Origin: JBOHNM01 sp050730675
GTDB lineage: Bacteria > Planctomycetota > Phycisphaerae > Phycisphaerales > UBA1924
Assembly: GCA_050730675.1 (NCBI GenBank)
Contig: JBOHNM010000084.1
Span: forward strand, 1-18,074
Direction of reading: 5' to 3'
DNA length: 18,074 nt
Position numbers and translations under genes: made by a program. The notes under the pieces are model-generated. The model made no database searches. It was not told where the DNA came from and worked only from the letters and a program-made list of their open reading frames with translations. Every line of letters begins with the position of its first letter. Position 1 is the first letter of the stretch. This document shows positions 1 through 6,620 of this stretch, in pieces.

Positions 1-1
1 C

Positions 2-376
2 CCTAAGCCCGCGCCGACACCCCAGGCCCTTCCCCCCAACCACATCTCCCTCGCTCAGGCCCGTGAGCTCTACGACGCCGGCATGTGCCACTTCATCGAC
101 GCCCGCACCGATGAAGACTTCGCCCAAGGCCACATCACCAGTGCCATCCACCTGCCCCCTTCTGCCTTCTTCGGCGGCAAGCTCCCCGACAAACTCCTGA
201 GCGGCAAGCTCATCCGCGCCTGGAACGTCGTCGTCTATTGCAACGGCGGCGACTGCGACGCTTCCGAGAACGTCGCCATCCGCCTCAAGGAGCAGGGCTT
301 CCACCCCAAGATCTTCCACGAGGGCTTCCCCGCATGGAAGACCGCGGGCTACCCCACCGAGGGAGCCCAACCATGA
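2..376 (+). CDS. Rhodanese-like domain protein (5' end outside window)
   Basis: The reading frame is open from the first bases of the window, so the gene is truncated at its 5' end; 124 residues are visible. An internal ATG at 83 lies inside the domain and is not the likely start, because the upstream codons already encode the usual opening of a rhodanese fold (ISLAQARELYDAG before FIDAR). The expected active-site cysteine is visible residue 80, in VVYCNGGDCDAS, at the end of the central strand. The GGDCDAS loop that follows has a second cysteine, unlike the common CxxGxRS loop. Rhodaneses move sulfane sulfur or act in thiol redox chemistry. The stop codon overlaps the start of the next gene (ATGA), so the two are translationally coupled. 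Substrate unknown; the missing N-terminus may hold a signal peptide or membrane segment. Confidence 0.85.
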   Translation, partial: PKPAPTPQALPPNHISLAQARELYDAGMCHFIDARTDEDFAQGHITSAIHLPPSAFFGGKLPDKLLSGKLIRAWNVVVYCNGGDCDASENVAIRLKEQGFHPKIFHEGFPAWKTAGYPTEGAQP

Positions 377-945
377 GCCAAGTCCCCACCCCCGCTCCCA
401 CCAAGGCCAACCCATCCTGCGCGACGCCCTGCTGCAGCGCCCCGCTCCGCTCCACCCTCGGCCTCGTCCTTCGTGTCGCTCTCGGCTCGCTCTTCATCTT
501 CAGCGGCTTGATGAAGCTCGGCATCGTCGATCTCTCGAAGATCAACTCCGCTCTGCAGGTCATGGAGCCCCGCGACTTCGGCGCTTCCATCAAGGCTTTC
601 AAGCTCGGCCTTTCCGACGACCTGATGAGCCTCCTCGCCTACACCATCCCCTGGGCCGAATTCCTCGCTGGCCTCTGCCTGCTGCTGGGCATCATGGCCC
701 GTGGAGCGGCGCTCATCATCGCCCTGATGATGCTCTCGTTCATCGGCGGCATCATCTCCCTCCAGGTCCGCGGGCTCGACGTCAAGTGCACCTGCTTCGG
801 CGCACTCAAGCTTTTCTGCGGCGACCAGCCGCTCGGCCTCTGCCACCTGATCCGCAACGGCGTCTTCCTCGTAATGGCACTCGCCGTCATGGCGACCGGC
901 CCGGGCGCGCTCGCCCTCTGCGATCCGCTCCGACGAAAAGCCTGA
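373..945 (+). CDS. MauE/DoxX-type redox-associated membrane protein
   Basis: The 190-residue product has four hydrophobic segments (about 30-48, 85-108, 111-132 and 157-176), as in the MauE/DoxX superfamily. The diagnostic motif is CTCFG at 139-143, preceded by GLDVK; MauE-like proteins carry a similar DxxCxCFG and are thought to help disulfide or thiol maturation of exported proteins. The N-terminal tail has three more cysteines (16, 20 and 21), and C149, C157 and C183 follow, so it is unusually Cys-rich. The start ATG overlaps the rhodanese stop, which fits a two-protein sulfur or thiol relay across the membrane. That function is inferred; no methylamine-utilisation genes are nearby, so the name mauE is not used. 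Confidence 0.8.
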   Translation: MSQVPTPAPTKANPSCATPCCSAPLRSTLGLVLRVALGSLFIFSGLMKLGIVDLSKINSALQVMEPRDFGASIKAFKLGLSDDLMSLLAYTIPWAEFLAGLCLLLGIMARGAALIIALMMLSFIGGIISLQVRGLDVKCTCFGALKLFCGDQPLGLCHLIRNGVFLVMALAVMATGPGALALCDPLRRKA

Positions 946-956
946 TTTTGCAGCAC

Positions 957-998
957 TTGACGCCGCCCGTGGCCCCGCCCGGCGCTCCCGCCTAAACT
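957..998 (+). promoter_or_regulatory. Putative rpsR promoter with TTGACG box
   Basis: A TTGACG hexamer (957-962) is followed after 30 nt by TAAACT (993-998), which resembles a -10 box. The 30-nt gap is too long for a normal -35/-10 pair, but the same arrangement precedes two other genes in the window. It would give a leader of roughly 67 nt ahead of rpsR. Inferred from sequence pattern only. Confidence 0.35.
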
Positions 999-1071
999 CC
1001 CTCCCCCGTCGCCCGCAGGCTCGGACGGTCCGACTGCGTGCGGGCAAACCCAGGACGGCTCAGAGGATCCC

Positions 1072-1314
1072 ATGTCCCAGTTCAACCGCTTCACGCCCCA
1101 GGCCAAGGTCAAGGTCGCCAAGAAAGCCGCCAGCGGCAAGGTCTTCGTCGATTACAAGGACATCGACAAGCTCCGCCGCATGATGTCCCCCAACGGCAAG
1201 ATCTACGGCCGCAAGCGCATCAGCGCCACCGCCACCGAGCAGCGCATGATCGCCCAGGCCATCAAGCGCGCCCGCTTCATGGGCCTCCTCCCCTACACCT
1301 CCGCGACGGTCTGA
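1072..1314 (+). CDS. rpsR: Small ribosomal subunit protein bS18
   Basis: This 80-residue basic protein has the bS18 layout: VDYKDIDKLRRMM, then GKIYGRKRISATATEQRM, then the helix AIKRARFMGLLPY, which matches the family's AIKRAR...LLPY ending. bS18 binds bS6 on the platform of the 30S subunit. The ATG has a GAGG ribosome-binding site 5 nt upstream. The segment usually reading close to GKIxPRRxTG is altered to GKIYGRKRIS, so it is a somewhat divergent copy. It has no cysteines. It stands alone here, without the usual rpsF, ssb or rplI neighbours, and is followed by its own strong terminator. Family assignment is firm; whether it is the only copy in the genome cannot be seen. Confidence 0.9.
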   Translation: MSQFNRFTPQAKVKVAKKAASGKVFVDYKDIDKLRRMMSPNGKIYGRKRISATATEQRMIAQAIKRARFMGLLPYTSATV

Positions 1315-1341
1315 TCACCGTCTCCAGCAAGTTCCCCAACG

Positions 1342-1366
1342 ACGCCGCGCCAGTCGCGGCGTTTTT
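1342..1366 (+). terminator. Rho-independent terminator after rpsR
   Basis: A perfect 8-bp stem (acgccgcg at 1342-1349 with cgcggcgt at 1355-1362) closes a 5-nt loop and runs into a T tract ending at 1366. It lies 27 nt after the rpsR stop codon and just before the promoter of the next gene. Confidence 0.9.
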
Positions 1367-1368
1367 CA

Positions 1369-1396
1369 TTGGCTCTCGCCGCGCCGCCTCTACGCT
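1369..1396 (+). promoter_or_regulatory. Promoter giving a leaderless mRNA for the GAF reductase
   Basis: TTGGCT (1369-1374) and TACGCT (1391-1396) are 16 nt apart, and the ATG at 1403 follows after only 6 nt. Transcription starting about 7 nt after the -10 box would begin at the A of the ATG. No Shine-Dalgarno sequence fits in this space. Confidence 0.55.
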
Positions 1397-1402
1397 TGCC
1401 CC

Positions 1403-1900
1403 ATGCCCGCCCCGCGCCACTACACCCCGCTCCTCGCCTCCCTCCGCCACGGCCGCGACGAGACCGACACCATGCAGTGCGTCGTGGATGCCCTCTGGTC
1501 CGCCTTCAAGAGCCAGGGCGTCTCGTGGATCGGCTTCTACCTCAAGTCCCCCGAAAGCCCGGACGAACTCATCCTCGGCCCCCGCCGCGACAAGCCCGCC
1601 TGCTCGCCCATCGGCCTGCACGGCGCCTGCGGCCGTTCCTTCAAGTCCGCCCGCCCGCTCGTCGTCACCGACGTCAAGCTCCTCGGTGACAACTACGTCG
1701 CCTGCGACCCGCGCGACCGCTCCGAGGTCGTCGTCCCCCTGCTCAACCCCGACGGCTCCGCCTGGGCCGTCCTCGACGGGGACAGCTTCGACACCGATGC
1801 CTTCACCCGCATCGATGCCATATGTCTCCAACGCCTTCTCCGCCACGTCGGCCTGAGCGCCCACAAAGATGAGGATGTCGAGCTGGTTGAAGTGGTCTGA
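1403..1900 (+). CDS. Free methionine-(R)-sulfoxide reductase, GAF type
   Basis: The 165-residue protein is a single GAF domain matching the free methionine-(R)-sulfoxide reductase family (E. coli MsrC/YebR). Key features are WIGFYL at 42-47, LGPRRDKPAC ending at C67, GACG with C76, VACD with C101, and the SEVVVPLLNPDG...AVLDGDS strand pair. The three cysteines have nearly the same spacing as C84, C94 and C118 of the E. coli enzyme, where they form the catalytic and resolving set. It would reduce free Met-R-sulfoxide in the cytoplasm, using thioredoxin. The ATG is fixed by the promoter only 6 nt upstream. The gene ends just before a large hairpin facing a convergent gene. The final VGLSAHKDEDVELVEVV tail is not part of the core domain. 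Confidence 0.85.
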   Translation: MPAPRHYTPLLASLRHGRDETDTMQCVVDALWSAFKSQGVSWIGFYLKSPESPDELILGPRRDKPACSPIGLHGACGRSFKSARPLVVTDVKLLGDNYVACDPRDRSEVVVPLLNPDGSAWAVLDGDSFDTDAFTRIDAICLQRLLRHVGLSAHKDEDVELVEVV

Positions 1901-1906
1901 GTGTGT

Positions 1907-1933
1907 CACACCACGCCGCTTCGGCGTGGTGTG
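1907..1933. terminator. Hairpin between convergent genes
   Basis: A perfect 12-bp stem (1907-1918 with 1922-1933) with a CTT loop lies 6 nt after the plus-strand stop and 14 nt beyond the minus-strand stop. There is no T tract on either strand, so it may end or protect both transcripts rather than act as a classical intrinsic terminator. Confidence 0.65.
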
Positions 1934-1947
1934 GTTGGGCCCTCGGC

Positions 1948-2583
1948 TCAGAATGGCGCCCGGCTCTCCACCCGCACCATCGCTCCACCGCTCGGCTCCT
2001 GAAACGCCAGTTCCGCGGCATGCAGCATCAACCGCTCAGCCGAGTTTCCGTCACCATACAGCACATCACCCAGAATCGGATGCCCGATGTGCGCGCAGTG
2101 CAACCGCAACTGGTGCGTCCGCCCCGTCACCGGCTCAAGCCGCAGCCGCGTCGTCTTCCCCTCACGATCAATCACCCGCCACCGCGTCACCGCCTCGCGC
2201 CCCTGCACCGCGTCGATGATCTGCACCGGCCGCCGCTCCACATCCAGCCGCATCGGCGCACTGATCTCTCCCGCCTCACCCTCCACACGCCCGCTCACCA
2301 CCGCCACGTACGCCTTCTCTGTCCGCCGCTCTTCGAACTGGCGTGACAGATCGCGCTGCGCCTCAGCATCCAGCGCCAGCACCATCAGCCCGCTCGTGTC
2401 CATGTCCAGCCGGTGCACCACCAGCGGTCCCGTCGCCGCGGGAAATCGCCCGCGCACCCAACTCGCCACACACGCCTGCTTCTCGGCGCCCTTCCCCGGC
2501 ACCGAGAGCACCCGCGCGGGCTTCTCCACGACGACCCACCGCTCGCCGGCCCTCACCATCACGATGTCATCGACCGGTCCCAC
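1948..2583 (-). CDS. RluA-family RNA pseudouridine synthase
   Basis: The protein carries the hallmark HRLDMDTSGLMVLA; the aspartate in RLDxxTSG is the catalytic nucleophile of RluA/RluD-type pseudouridine synthases. The opening WVVVEKPARVLSVPG and the late GRTHQLRLHCAHIGHPILGDVLYG also match the family. It would isomerise uridine in rRNA or tRNA. No S4 domain is present, so it is closest in build to the short RluA/TruC-like members. A GTG at 2583 is chosen (211 residues) because a TACGTT box lies 6 nt upstream and because the alternative ATG at 2559 would cut into the first strand of the fold. An in-frame extension to 2661 is also open. Target site unknown. Confidence 0.85.
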   Translation of the reverse strand: MGPVDDIVMVRAGERWVVVEKPARVLSVPGKGAEKQACVASWVRGRFPAATGPLVVHRLDMDTSGLMVLALDAEAQRDLSRQFEERRTEKAYVAVVSGRVEGEAGEISAPMRLDVERRPVQIIDAVQGREAVTRWRVIDREGKTTRLRLEPVTGRTHQLRLHCAHIGHPILGDVLYGDGNSAERLMLHAAELAFQEPSGGAMVRVESRAPF

Positions 2584-2589
2584 GCACAC

Positions 2590-2595
2590 AACGTA
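2590..2595 (-). promoter_or_regulatory. -10 box of the pseudouridine synthase gene
   Basis: TACGTT on the minus strand lies 6 nt before the GTG at 2583, which predicts a leaderless transcript. No good -35 is visible. It faces the -10 box of the divergent gene at 2623, so the two promoters share an 80-bp region. Confidence 0.4.
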
Positions 2596-2622
2596 CGCCG
2601 CCCGCAGACCGCACACTCGTCG

Positions 2623-2628
2623 TACGCT
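2623..2628 (+). promoter_or_regulatory. -10 box of the small Cys-rich protein gene
   Basis: TACGCT lies 11 nt before the ATG at 2640, which would leave a leader of about 4-5 nt and no room for a Shine-Dalgarno sequence. It is the same hexamer as at 1391. Confidence 0.4.
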
Positions 2629-2639
2629 CCCACAAGCCC

Positions 2640-3038
2640 ATGCCGCACCAGCCCGCCGCATCCTGCCCGTGCGTCTCCGACGACCCCGCCGTCGCCAAGG
2701 AGGCTCTTCGCAAAGCCGCCGCCACCGACACCCTCGTGGACGAATCCCACTTCCGCGTCACCATCCGCCGCTGCCCCCTCTGCGGCCAGCATTTCCTGCA
2801 CATCTTCTGCGAACGCGTCGACTGGGCCGACGGCGACGACCCACAGGCGTGGATCACTGCCCCGATCACCGAGGGCGAGACCCATACACTCCGCGCCACA
2901 AACATCGCCGCGGACGAGGACTACCTGCTCCGCGCCCTCCCCGGAACGCGCCGCTTTCTCCACCGCGATGCCCCCAAGGGCTCACCCGAAACCCTCGTCT
3001 GGTTGCACGACACACTCTTCATCCCGGCGCACGACTAG
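2640..3038 (+). CDS. Small Cys-rich protein of unknown function
   Basis: I do not recognise this 132-residue protein. It has an N-terminal CPC (residues 9-11), a central RCPLCGQHFLHIFCERVDW (C45, C48, C57) that looks like a small zinc knuckle or ribbon, then DGDDPQAW, and a C-terminal part rich in Arg, His and acidic residues. There is no signal peptide or membrane segment, so it is probably cytoplasmic. The ATG at 2640 is chosen because an in-frame upstream extension runs through the promoter region and into antisense of the neighbouring gene. It is transcribed divergently from the pseudouridine synthase and converges on proB with 26 bp between stops. Metal binding is inferred from cysteine spacing alone. 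Confidence 0.65.
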   Translation: MPHQPAASCPCVSDDPAVAKEALRKAAATDTLVDESHFRVTIRRCPLCGQHFLHIFCERVDWADGDDPQAWITAPITEGETHTLRATNIAADEDYLLRALPGTRRFLHRDAPKGSPETLVWLHDTLFIPAHD

Positions 3039-3064
3039 GCAGCCCACACCCGCCATCCGCGCCG

Positions 3065-4198
3065 TCACCCGCGCACCACCACCAGATCATCCCGGTGCAT
3101 CAGCTCCTCCCCCACGCTGTACCCCAGCATCCCCGCGATTTCATCCGACCGCTTCCCCGCAATCAGCCGCGCCTCCGCGCCGGAATACGCCGCGAGCCCG
3201 CGCGCCACGACCACACCATCCGCCCCGCACACCTCCACCGGCTCGCCACGCTCGAATTCCCCCTCCACCCGCACCACACCCTTGGGGAGTAGGCTGGCCC
3301 CGCGCTCCACCAGCGCCCGCCGCGCCCCATCATCCACCACCACGCGCCCCGCCGCCTTCACCCCGGCGCTCAGCCACCGCTTGCGCAGGTTCGCCCCGCC
3401 GCCGCGTGACACAAACAGCGTTCCCAGCGTCTCGCCCGAAAGCACACGCTCCACCACGCGCTCCACGTTCCCACCCGCGATCACCGTCGGCACGCCCCAC
3501 GCCGCCGCGATCTGCACCGCCGTCAGCTTGCTCGCCATCCCCCCCACGCCCGTCGCCGTCTTCTCCTCGCGCACGCTCGACCGCGCCGCCGCCCGTGCAT
3601 CCGCCTCGTCCACCTCCACCAGCGGCACCACTTTCCCCGGGTCGCCCCCCTCGTACAGCCCCTGCGCCGACGACAGGATCAGCAGCAGGCCCGCATCGAT
3701 CAGGCTCGCCGCGTGCGCCGAGAGCATGTCGTTGTCGCCGAACCGGATCTCGTCGAACGCCACCGTGTCGTTCTCGTTGATCACCGGCACCACACCCCGC
3801 ACCAGGAGTTCCCCAAGCGTGTGCCGCGCATTGAGGTACCGCGCCCGATCCCGTACATCGTCCGCCGTCAGCAGCACCTGCGCCGCCGCCAGCCCGTGCG
3901 CCCCCAGCGCCTCTCCCCACGCCGCCATCAGCCGCGGCTGCCCCACCGCCGCCGCCGCCTGCTTCTGCACGATCGACTCCGGCGGCCCATCCAGCCCCAG
4001 CACGCGGAACCCCGACGCGATCGCCCCCGACGACACCACCGTCACCCGCACCCCAGCCTTCCGCGCCGCAGCCACCTGCCCCGCCAGCCGCGCCACCGCG
4101 CCAACATCCAGCTTCCCCCCGGGCGCGATCACCGCGCTGCCGATCTTGATGACCAGTTGCTTCACCGACTCGATCTGCGGGCGCGTTCCATCGCTCAT
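3065..4198 (-). CDS. proB: Glutamate 5-kinase
   Basis: ProB phosphorylates L-glutamate to gamma-glutamyl phosphate, the first step of proline synthesis. The 377-residue protein has the usual length and both domains. The amino-acid kinase domain shows VIKIGSAVI (16-24), VVSSGAIASG (54-63), PVINENDTVAFDE (138-150), FGDNDMLSAHA and GVGGMASKL. A PUA domain follows from about residue 290, with ANLRKRWLSAG and SLLPKGVVRVEG. The ATG at 4198 is supported by its match to the family N-terminus and by a TACGAT box 7 nt upstream; an in-frame extension to 4357 overlaps the upstream gene and is unlikely. No proA (glutamyl phosphate reductase) is in the window. In some species ProB is feedback-inhibited by proline; nothing here shows that directly. 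Confidence 0.95.
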   Translation of the reverse strand: MSDGTRPQIESVKQLVIKIGSAVIAPGGKLDVGAVARLAGQVAAARKAGVRVTVVSSGAIASGFRVLGLDGPPESIVQKQAAAAVGQPRLMAAWGEALGAHGLAAAQVLLTADDVRDRARYLNARHTLGELLVRGVVPVINENDTVAFDEIRFGDNDMLSAHAASLIDAGLLLILSSAQGLYEGGDPGKVVPLVEVDEADARAAARSSVREEKTATGVGGMASKLTAVQIAAAWGVPTVIAGGNVERVVERVLSGETLGTLFVSRGGGANLRKRWLSAGVKAAGRVVVDDGARRALVERGASLLPKGVVRVEGEFERGEPVEVCGADGVVVARGLAAYSGAEARLIAGKRSDEIAGMLGYSVGEELMHRDDLVVVRG

Positions 4199-4205
4199 CG
4201 CGACG

Positions 4206-4211
4206 ATCGTA
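4206..4211 (-). promoter_or_regulatory. -10 box of proB, leaderless
   Basis: TACGAT lies 7 nt upstream of the proB ATG at 4198, in the 70-bp gap after the phytase-like gene. This suggests proB has its own promoter rather than depending on read-through. No clear -35 was found. Confidence 0.45.
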
Positions 4212-4268
4212 GATCGACTCGGCGCGCGACCGATCGCGCGCCGCCCCCTTCCTCTCGCTCTGATCCAC

Positions 4269-5549
4269 TCACCGTTTCGGCGTGCCGGCTCCGACGGCTC
4301 CTCCGCTCCACACACACGACGCCGCAGCCCGCTTAAACCCCGGCAGGTCTGCAGCATCCACTGCGAACGCCCACACGTACGTCGGCATCCCCGGGTTGTA
4401 GTCGTTGTCGCTGGCGATCAACAGCAGCCGTCGTCCATCCGGCAGGTCCGGACCGATCGCCAGCCCCTCCACCTTCTCCGGCATCGTCGCCCCCGCCAGC
4501 TTGAAGCGCGGCTCCATCATGTCTAGCAGCAGCGCCTTGCGCACGGCCGTCACTCCCGGCGGCAACCCGCGCGAGGGCAATTTCGCGATCGCCGACACAT
4601 CCGTCGCATCCCCGATCTCCACGCGGTAGACCCGCCGCACCTTCGCCTCTTCCGCCGGCTTGCCGTCCTTCTCGATGACCAGGAACGAACCCTCTCCCAC
4701 CGGCGTCAGCTCGTTCACCCCGTACGAATCGTTATCGAGGCGGTAGACAAACTCGCGAGTCGTGCTCGCAGCGCCGCCCGCGCCGAGCGTCACCTCCAAC
4801 ATCCGGATATTCGTCCCGATCCGCTTGTTATCCTCGTCCACGCCCCCGTCCTGGATCAGCGGGCTCTGGAGAATGGCATAGATCCGTGCTCCGTCCGGCG
4901 AGAGGCACATCCCCTCGAACCCGCGGTTCGCCTGCCGCCCCGCCAGGTTGTGCGGCCTCATTTCCTGCGTAACAGATTTGGCCGGGTACTCGACCCGGAA
5001 CTTCGCCGGCGGCTCGATACGGCGCAGGTGCCGTCCCTCCGGTGTCCACTCGTCCAACCACGGGCCATACTCGTCGGCCGTCCACACCGTCCCCGCGGGC
5101 GACGCAGCGATCGCCTCGGGGTCCAGCCGCATCGAGCGCCCATCGTCCTTGCGGTCGATCGCCGCGATCGACCCGACGTACGCCCGTCCGCCCTCGTCGC
5201 TCAGCAGGCTCGTCCGCTCGATCGTCACCGCCACCGGCTGGCTGCTCCCCGGCGTCACCACGATCCGCAGGACATGGAACCGATCGCGAAAGTCCAGAGC
5301 CCCATCCCGTGGCCCGCGATCGGACACACCAAGGTACAACTCGCCGCTCCCCGAGTACGCCAGCCCCGACCCGAAGCTCCCCACATAGTCGTGTGGCAAA
5401 CCCGGCGCCAGCTCTTCCTTCAGCCCCGACCGGTCACGCACCGTCCCCGCGACCACGCCCGCGCCGAGGTACTGCACATCCGCCCGCGCCGCGCCCGACG
5501 CCGTGAACACAACCGCCACAGCAGCGCGAATGGCCGTCAATTTCGGCAT
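4269..5549 (-). CDS. Exported phytase-like esterase (PF13449 type)
   Basis: The 426-residue protein begins with a cleavable signal peptide (MPKLTAIRAAVAVVFTASGA, likely cut after ARA). The body is beta-propeller-like with motifs of the 'esterase-like activity of phytase' family: GSGLAYSGSGELYLGVSDRG near the start, GFEGMCLSPDGARIYAILQS in the middle, VNELTPVGEGSFLVIEKDG later, and VEGLAIGPDLPDGRRLLLIA near the end. Family members are periplasmic or secreted; activity on phosphate or other esters is assumed for some and unproven for most. The ATG has a strong purine-rich site (GGGGAAGGAAC) directly upstream and lies only 21 bp after the pseudopilin stop, so the two are probably co-transcribed. 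Substrate unknown. Confidence 0.8.
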   Translation of the reverse strand: MPKLTAIRAAVAVVFTASGAARADVQYLGAGVVAGTVRDRSGLKEELAPGLPHDYVGSFGSGLAYSGSGELYLGVSDRGPRDGALDFRDRFHVLRIVVTPGSSQPVAVTIERTSLLSDEGGRAYVGSIAAIDRKDDGRSMRLDPEAIAASPAGTVWTADEYGPWLDEWTPEGRHLRRIEPPAKFRVEYPAKSVTQEMRPHNLAGRQANRGFEGMCLSPDGARIYAILQSPLIQDGGVDEDNKRIGTNIRMLEVTLGAGGAASTTREFVYRLDNDSYGVNELTPVGEGSFLVIEKDGKPAEEAKVRRVYRVEIGDATDVSAIAKLPSRGLPPGVTAVRKALLLDMMEPRFKLAGATMPEKVEGLAIGPDLPDGRRLLLIASDNDYNPGMPTYVWAFAVDAADLPGFKRAAASCVWSGGAVGAGTPKR

Positions 5550-5570
5550 GTTCCTTCCCCACGTAATCAG

Positions 5571-6512
5571 TCACCACGACAGCCCCGGCCGCCTGAGCCA
5601 CCCGCCGAAGACCTTCCCCTCCAGCTCGTGGTACTCGATGGTGTTCACCCCGTTGCGCACCATCCCGCGATGGCCGAACTGCCCGTCGCGCAGCGTGTCG
5701 CTGAAGCTCTCGCAGTGCCCGTCGGCGAACGAGATCTGTCCGTACACACCGTTGTGTCGGATATCGGAGCCCACGTACGACCCCTTGCCGTGGACCGGCC
5801 CGAAATCCGTGTAGTCCTGGCGCCCCCACACGGCCCCCAGCCCCGGGTAAATGCACATCGTCGGCCCGTCGGTCGTCGCTTTCGAGCCGCTCAGCGTCAG
5901 CCCGTCGATATTCACCACATCCCCCATCACCATCGCCGTACCGTCGCCGAACAGCGGCACCTTGCTGGAGATCGCGTTCGCCGTAATCGAGTTCTCGTTC
6001 AGCGGCCCCACCACATCGATGACCCGCTTGGTGTCGCCCCCGGAGCGGTTCCGCATATCCGTGTACGCCATGAACCACGATTGACAGTAGTTGCTGTTGA
6101 ACCCGCGCCGGTACAGTTCGTCCAGCTCCTGCTGCGTGAACGGACGGGTGCCGCCGGAGTTCACCCGGCTGAAGTTCAGGTTCTGGCTCGCCTGCGTCGG
6201 GCTCGTCGGGCAGAGCATCTGCCCCGGCAGGCAATACCCGCCGTTGGCATAGTCGGCGATCCATCCCTTCTGGTCGATTGCCCCGTACCCGCTCGCCGTG
6301 CGGTTGTCGAACGGCCCGGTGCTGAACAGCCCCTTATTGGCGTTGGCGTGCGATATGGCGGCCAGCGCCAGGTTCCTCTGGTTGCTGGCGCACTTGGTCA
6401 TCCGCGACGTCTCGCGCGCCCCCGCCAGCGACGGCAGCAGGATGCTCACCAGCATCGCGATGATCGCGATCACCACCAGCAGTTCGACCAGCGTGAAGCC
6501 GCGACGATCCAT
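5571..6512 (-). CDS. Type II pseudopilin-like protein with prepilin leader
   Basis: The protein (313 residues) opens with a textbook prepilin peptidase site and N-methylation motif: MDRRG then FTLVELLVVIAIIAMLVSIL, cut between G5 and F6. The rest resembles the large planctomycete family of pseudopilin-like proteins often labelled prepilin-type cleavage/methylation or H-X9-DG proteins. It has a CASNQRNLALA helix segment and, near the C-terminus, a YGQISFADGHCESFSD stretch like the ADGH of that family. It would be anchored in the inner membrane by the leader helix. Its role is unknown; these proteins are numerous in planctomycetes and only some belong to secretion systems. ATG 6512 is chosen over an upstream extension because AGGAG lies 8 nt before it and the leader is then standard. 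Confidence 0.85.
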   Translation of the reverse strand: MDRRGFTLVELLVVIAIIAMLVSILLPSLAGARETSRMTKCASNQRNLALAAISHANANKGLFSTGPFDNRTASGYGAIDQKGWIADYANGGYCLPGQMLCPTSPTQASQNLNFSRVNSGGTRPFTQQELDELYRRGFNSNYCQSWFMAYTDMRNRSGGDTKRVIDVVGPLNENSITANAISSKVPLFGDGTAMVMGDVVNIDGLTLSGSKATTDGPTMCIYPGLGAVWGRQDYTDFGPVHGKGSYVGSDIRHNGVYGQISFADGHCESFSDTLRDGQFGHRGMVRNGVNTIEYHELEGKVFGGWLRRPGLSW

Positions 6513-6573
6513 GCCGAATGCTCCTGGGCGGGGGACCCCGCCGATCGCACCGATACCGTCTCCGGTCACACCG

Positions 6574-6597
6574 GGGCCCGGGCATTCACCCGGGCCC
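6574..6597. terminator. Strong GC hairpin between two minus-strand genes
   Basis: A perfect 9-bp stem (6574-6582 with 6589-6597) closes a 6-nt loop, 23 nt beyond the stop of the dockerin-type gene. Both arms are runs of G and C only. No T tract follows, so it may be a rho-type or partial terminator, or a 3' stability element, separating this transcript from the pseudopilin gene. Confidence 0.55.
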
Positions 6598-6620
6598 ATC
6601 GCACCGCTCTCGACCTCCAG

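Noticed and set aside
1038..1856. A 272-codon plus-strand frame over rpsR and the reductase gene
   Set aside because: It crosses a strong terminator and reads both real genes out of frame as Ser/Pro/Arg-rich sequence.
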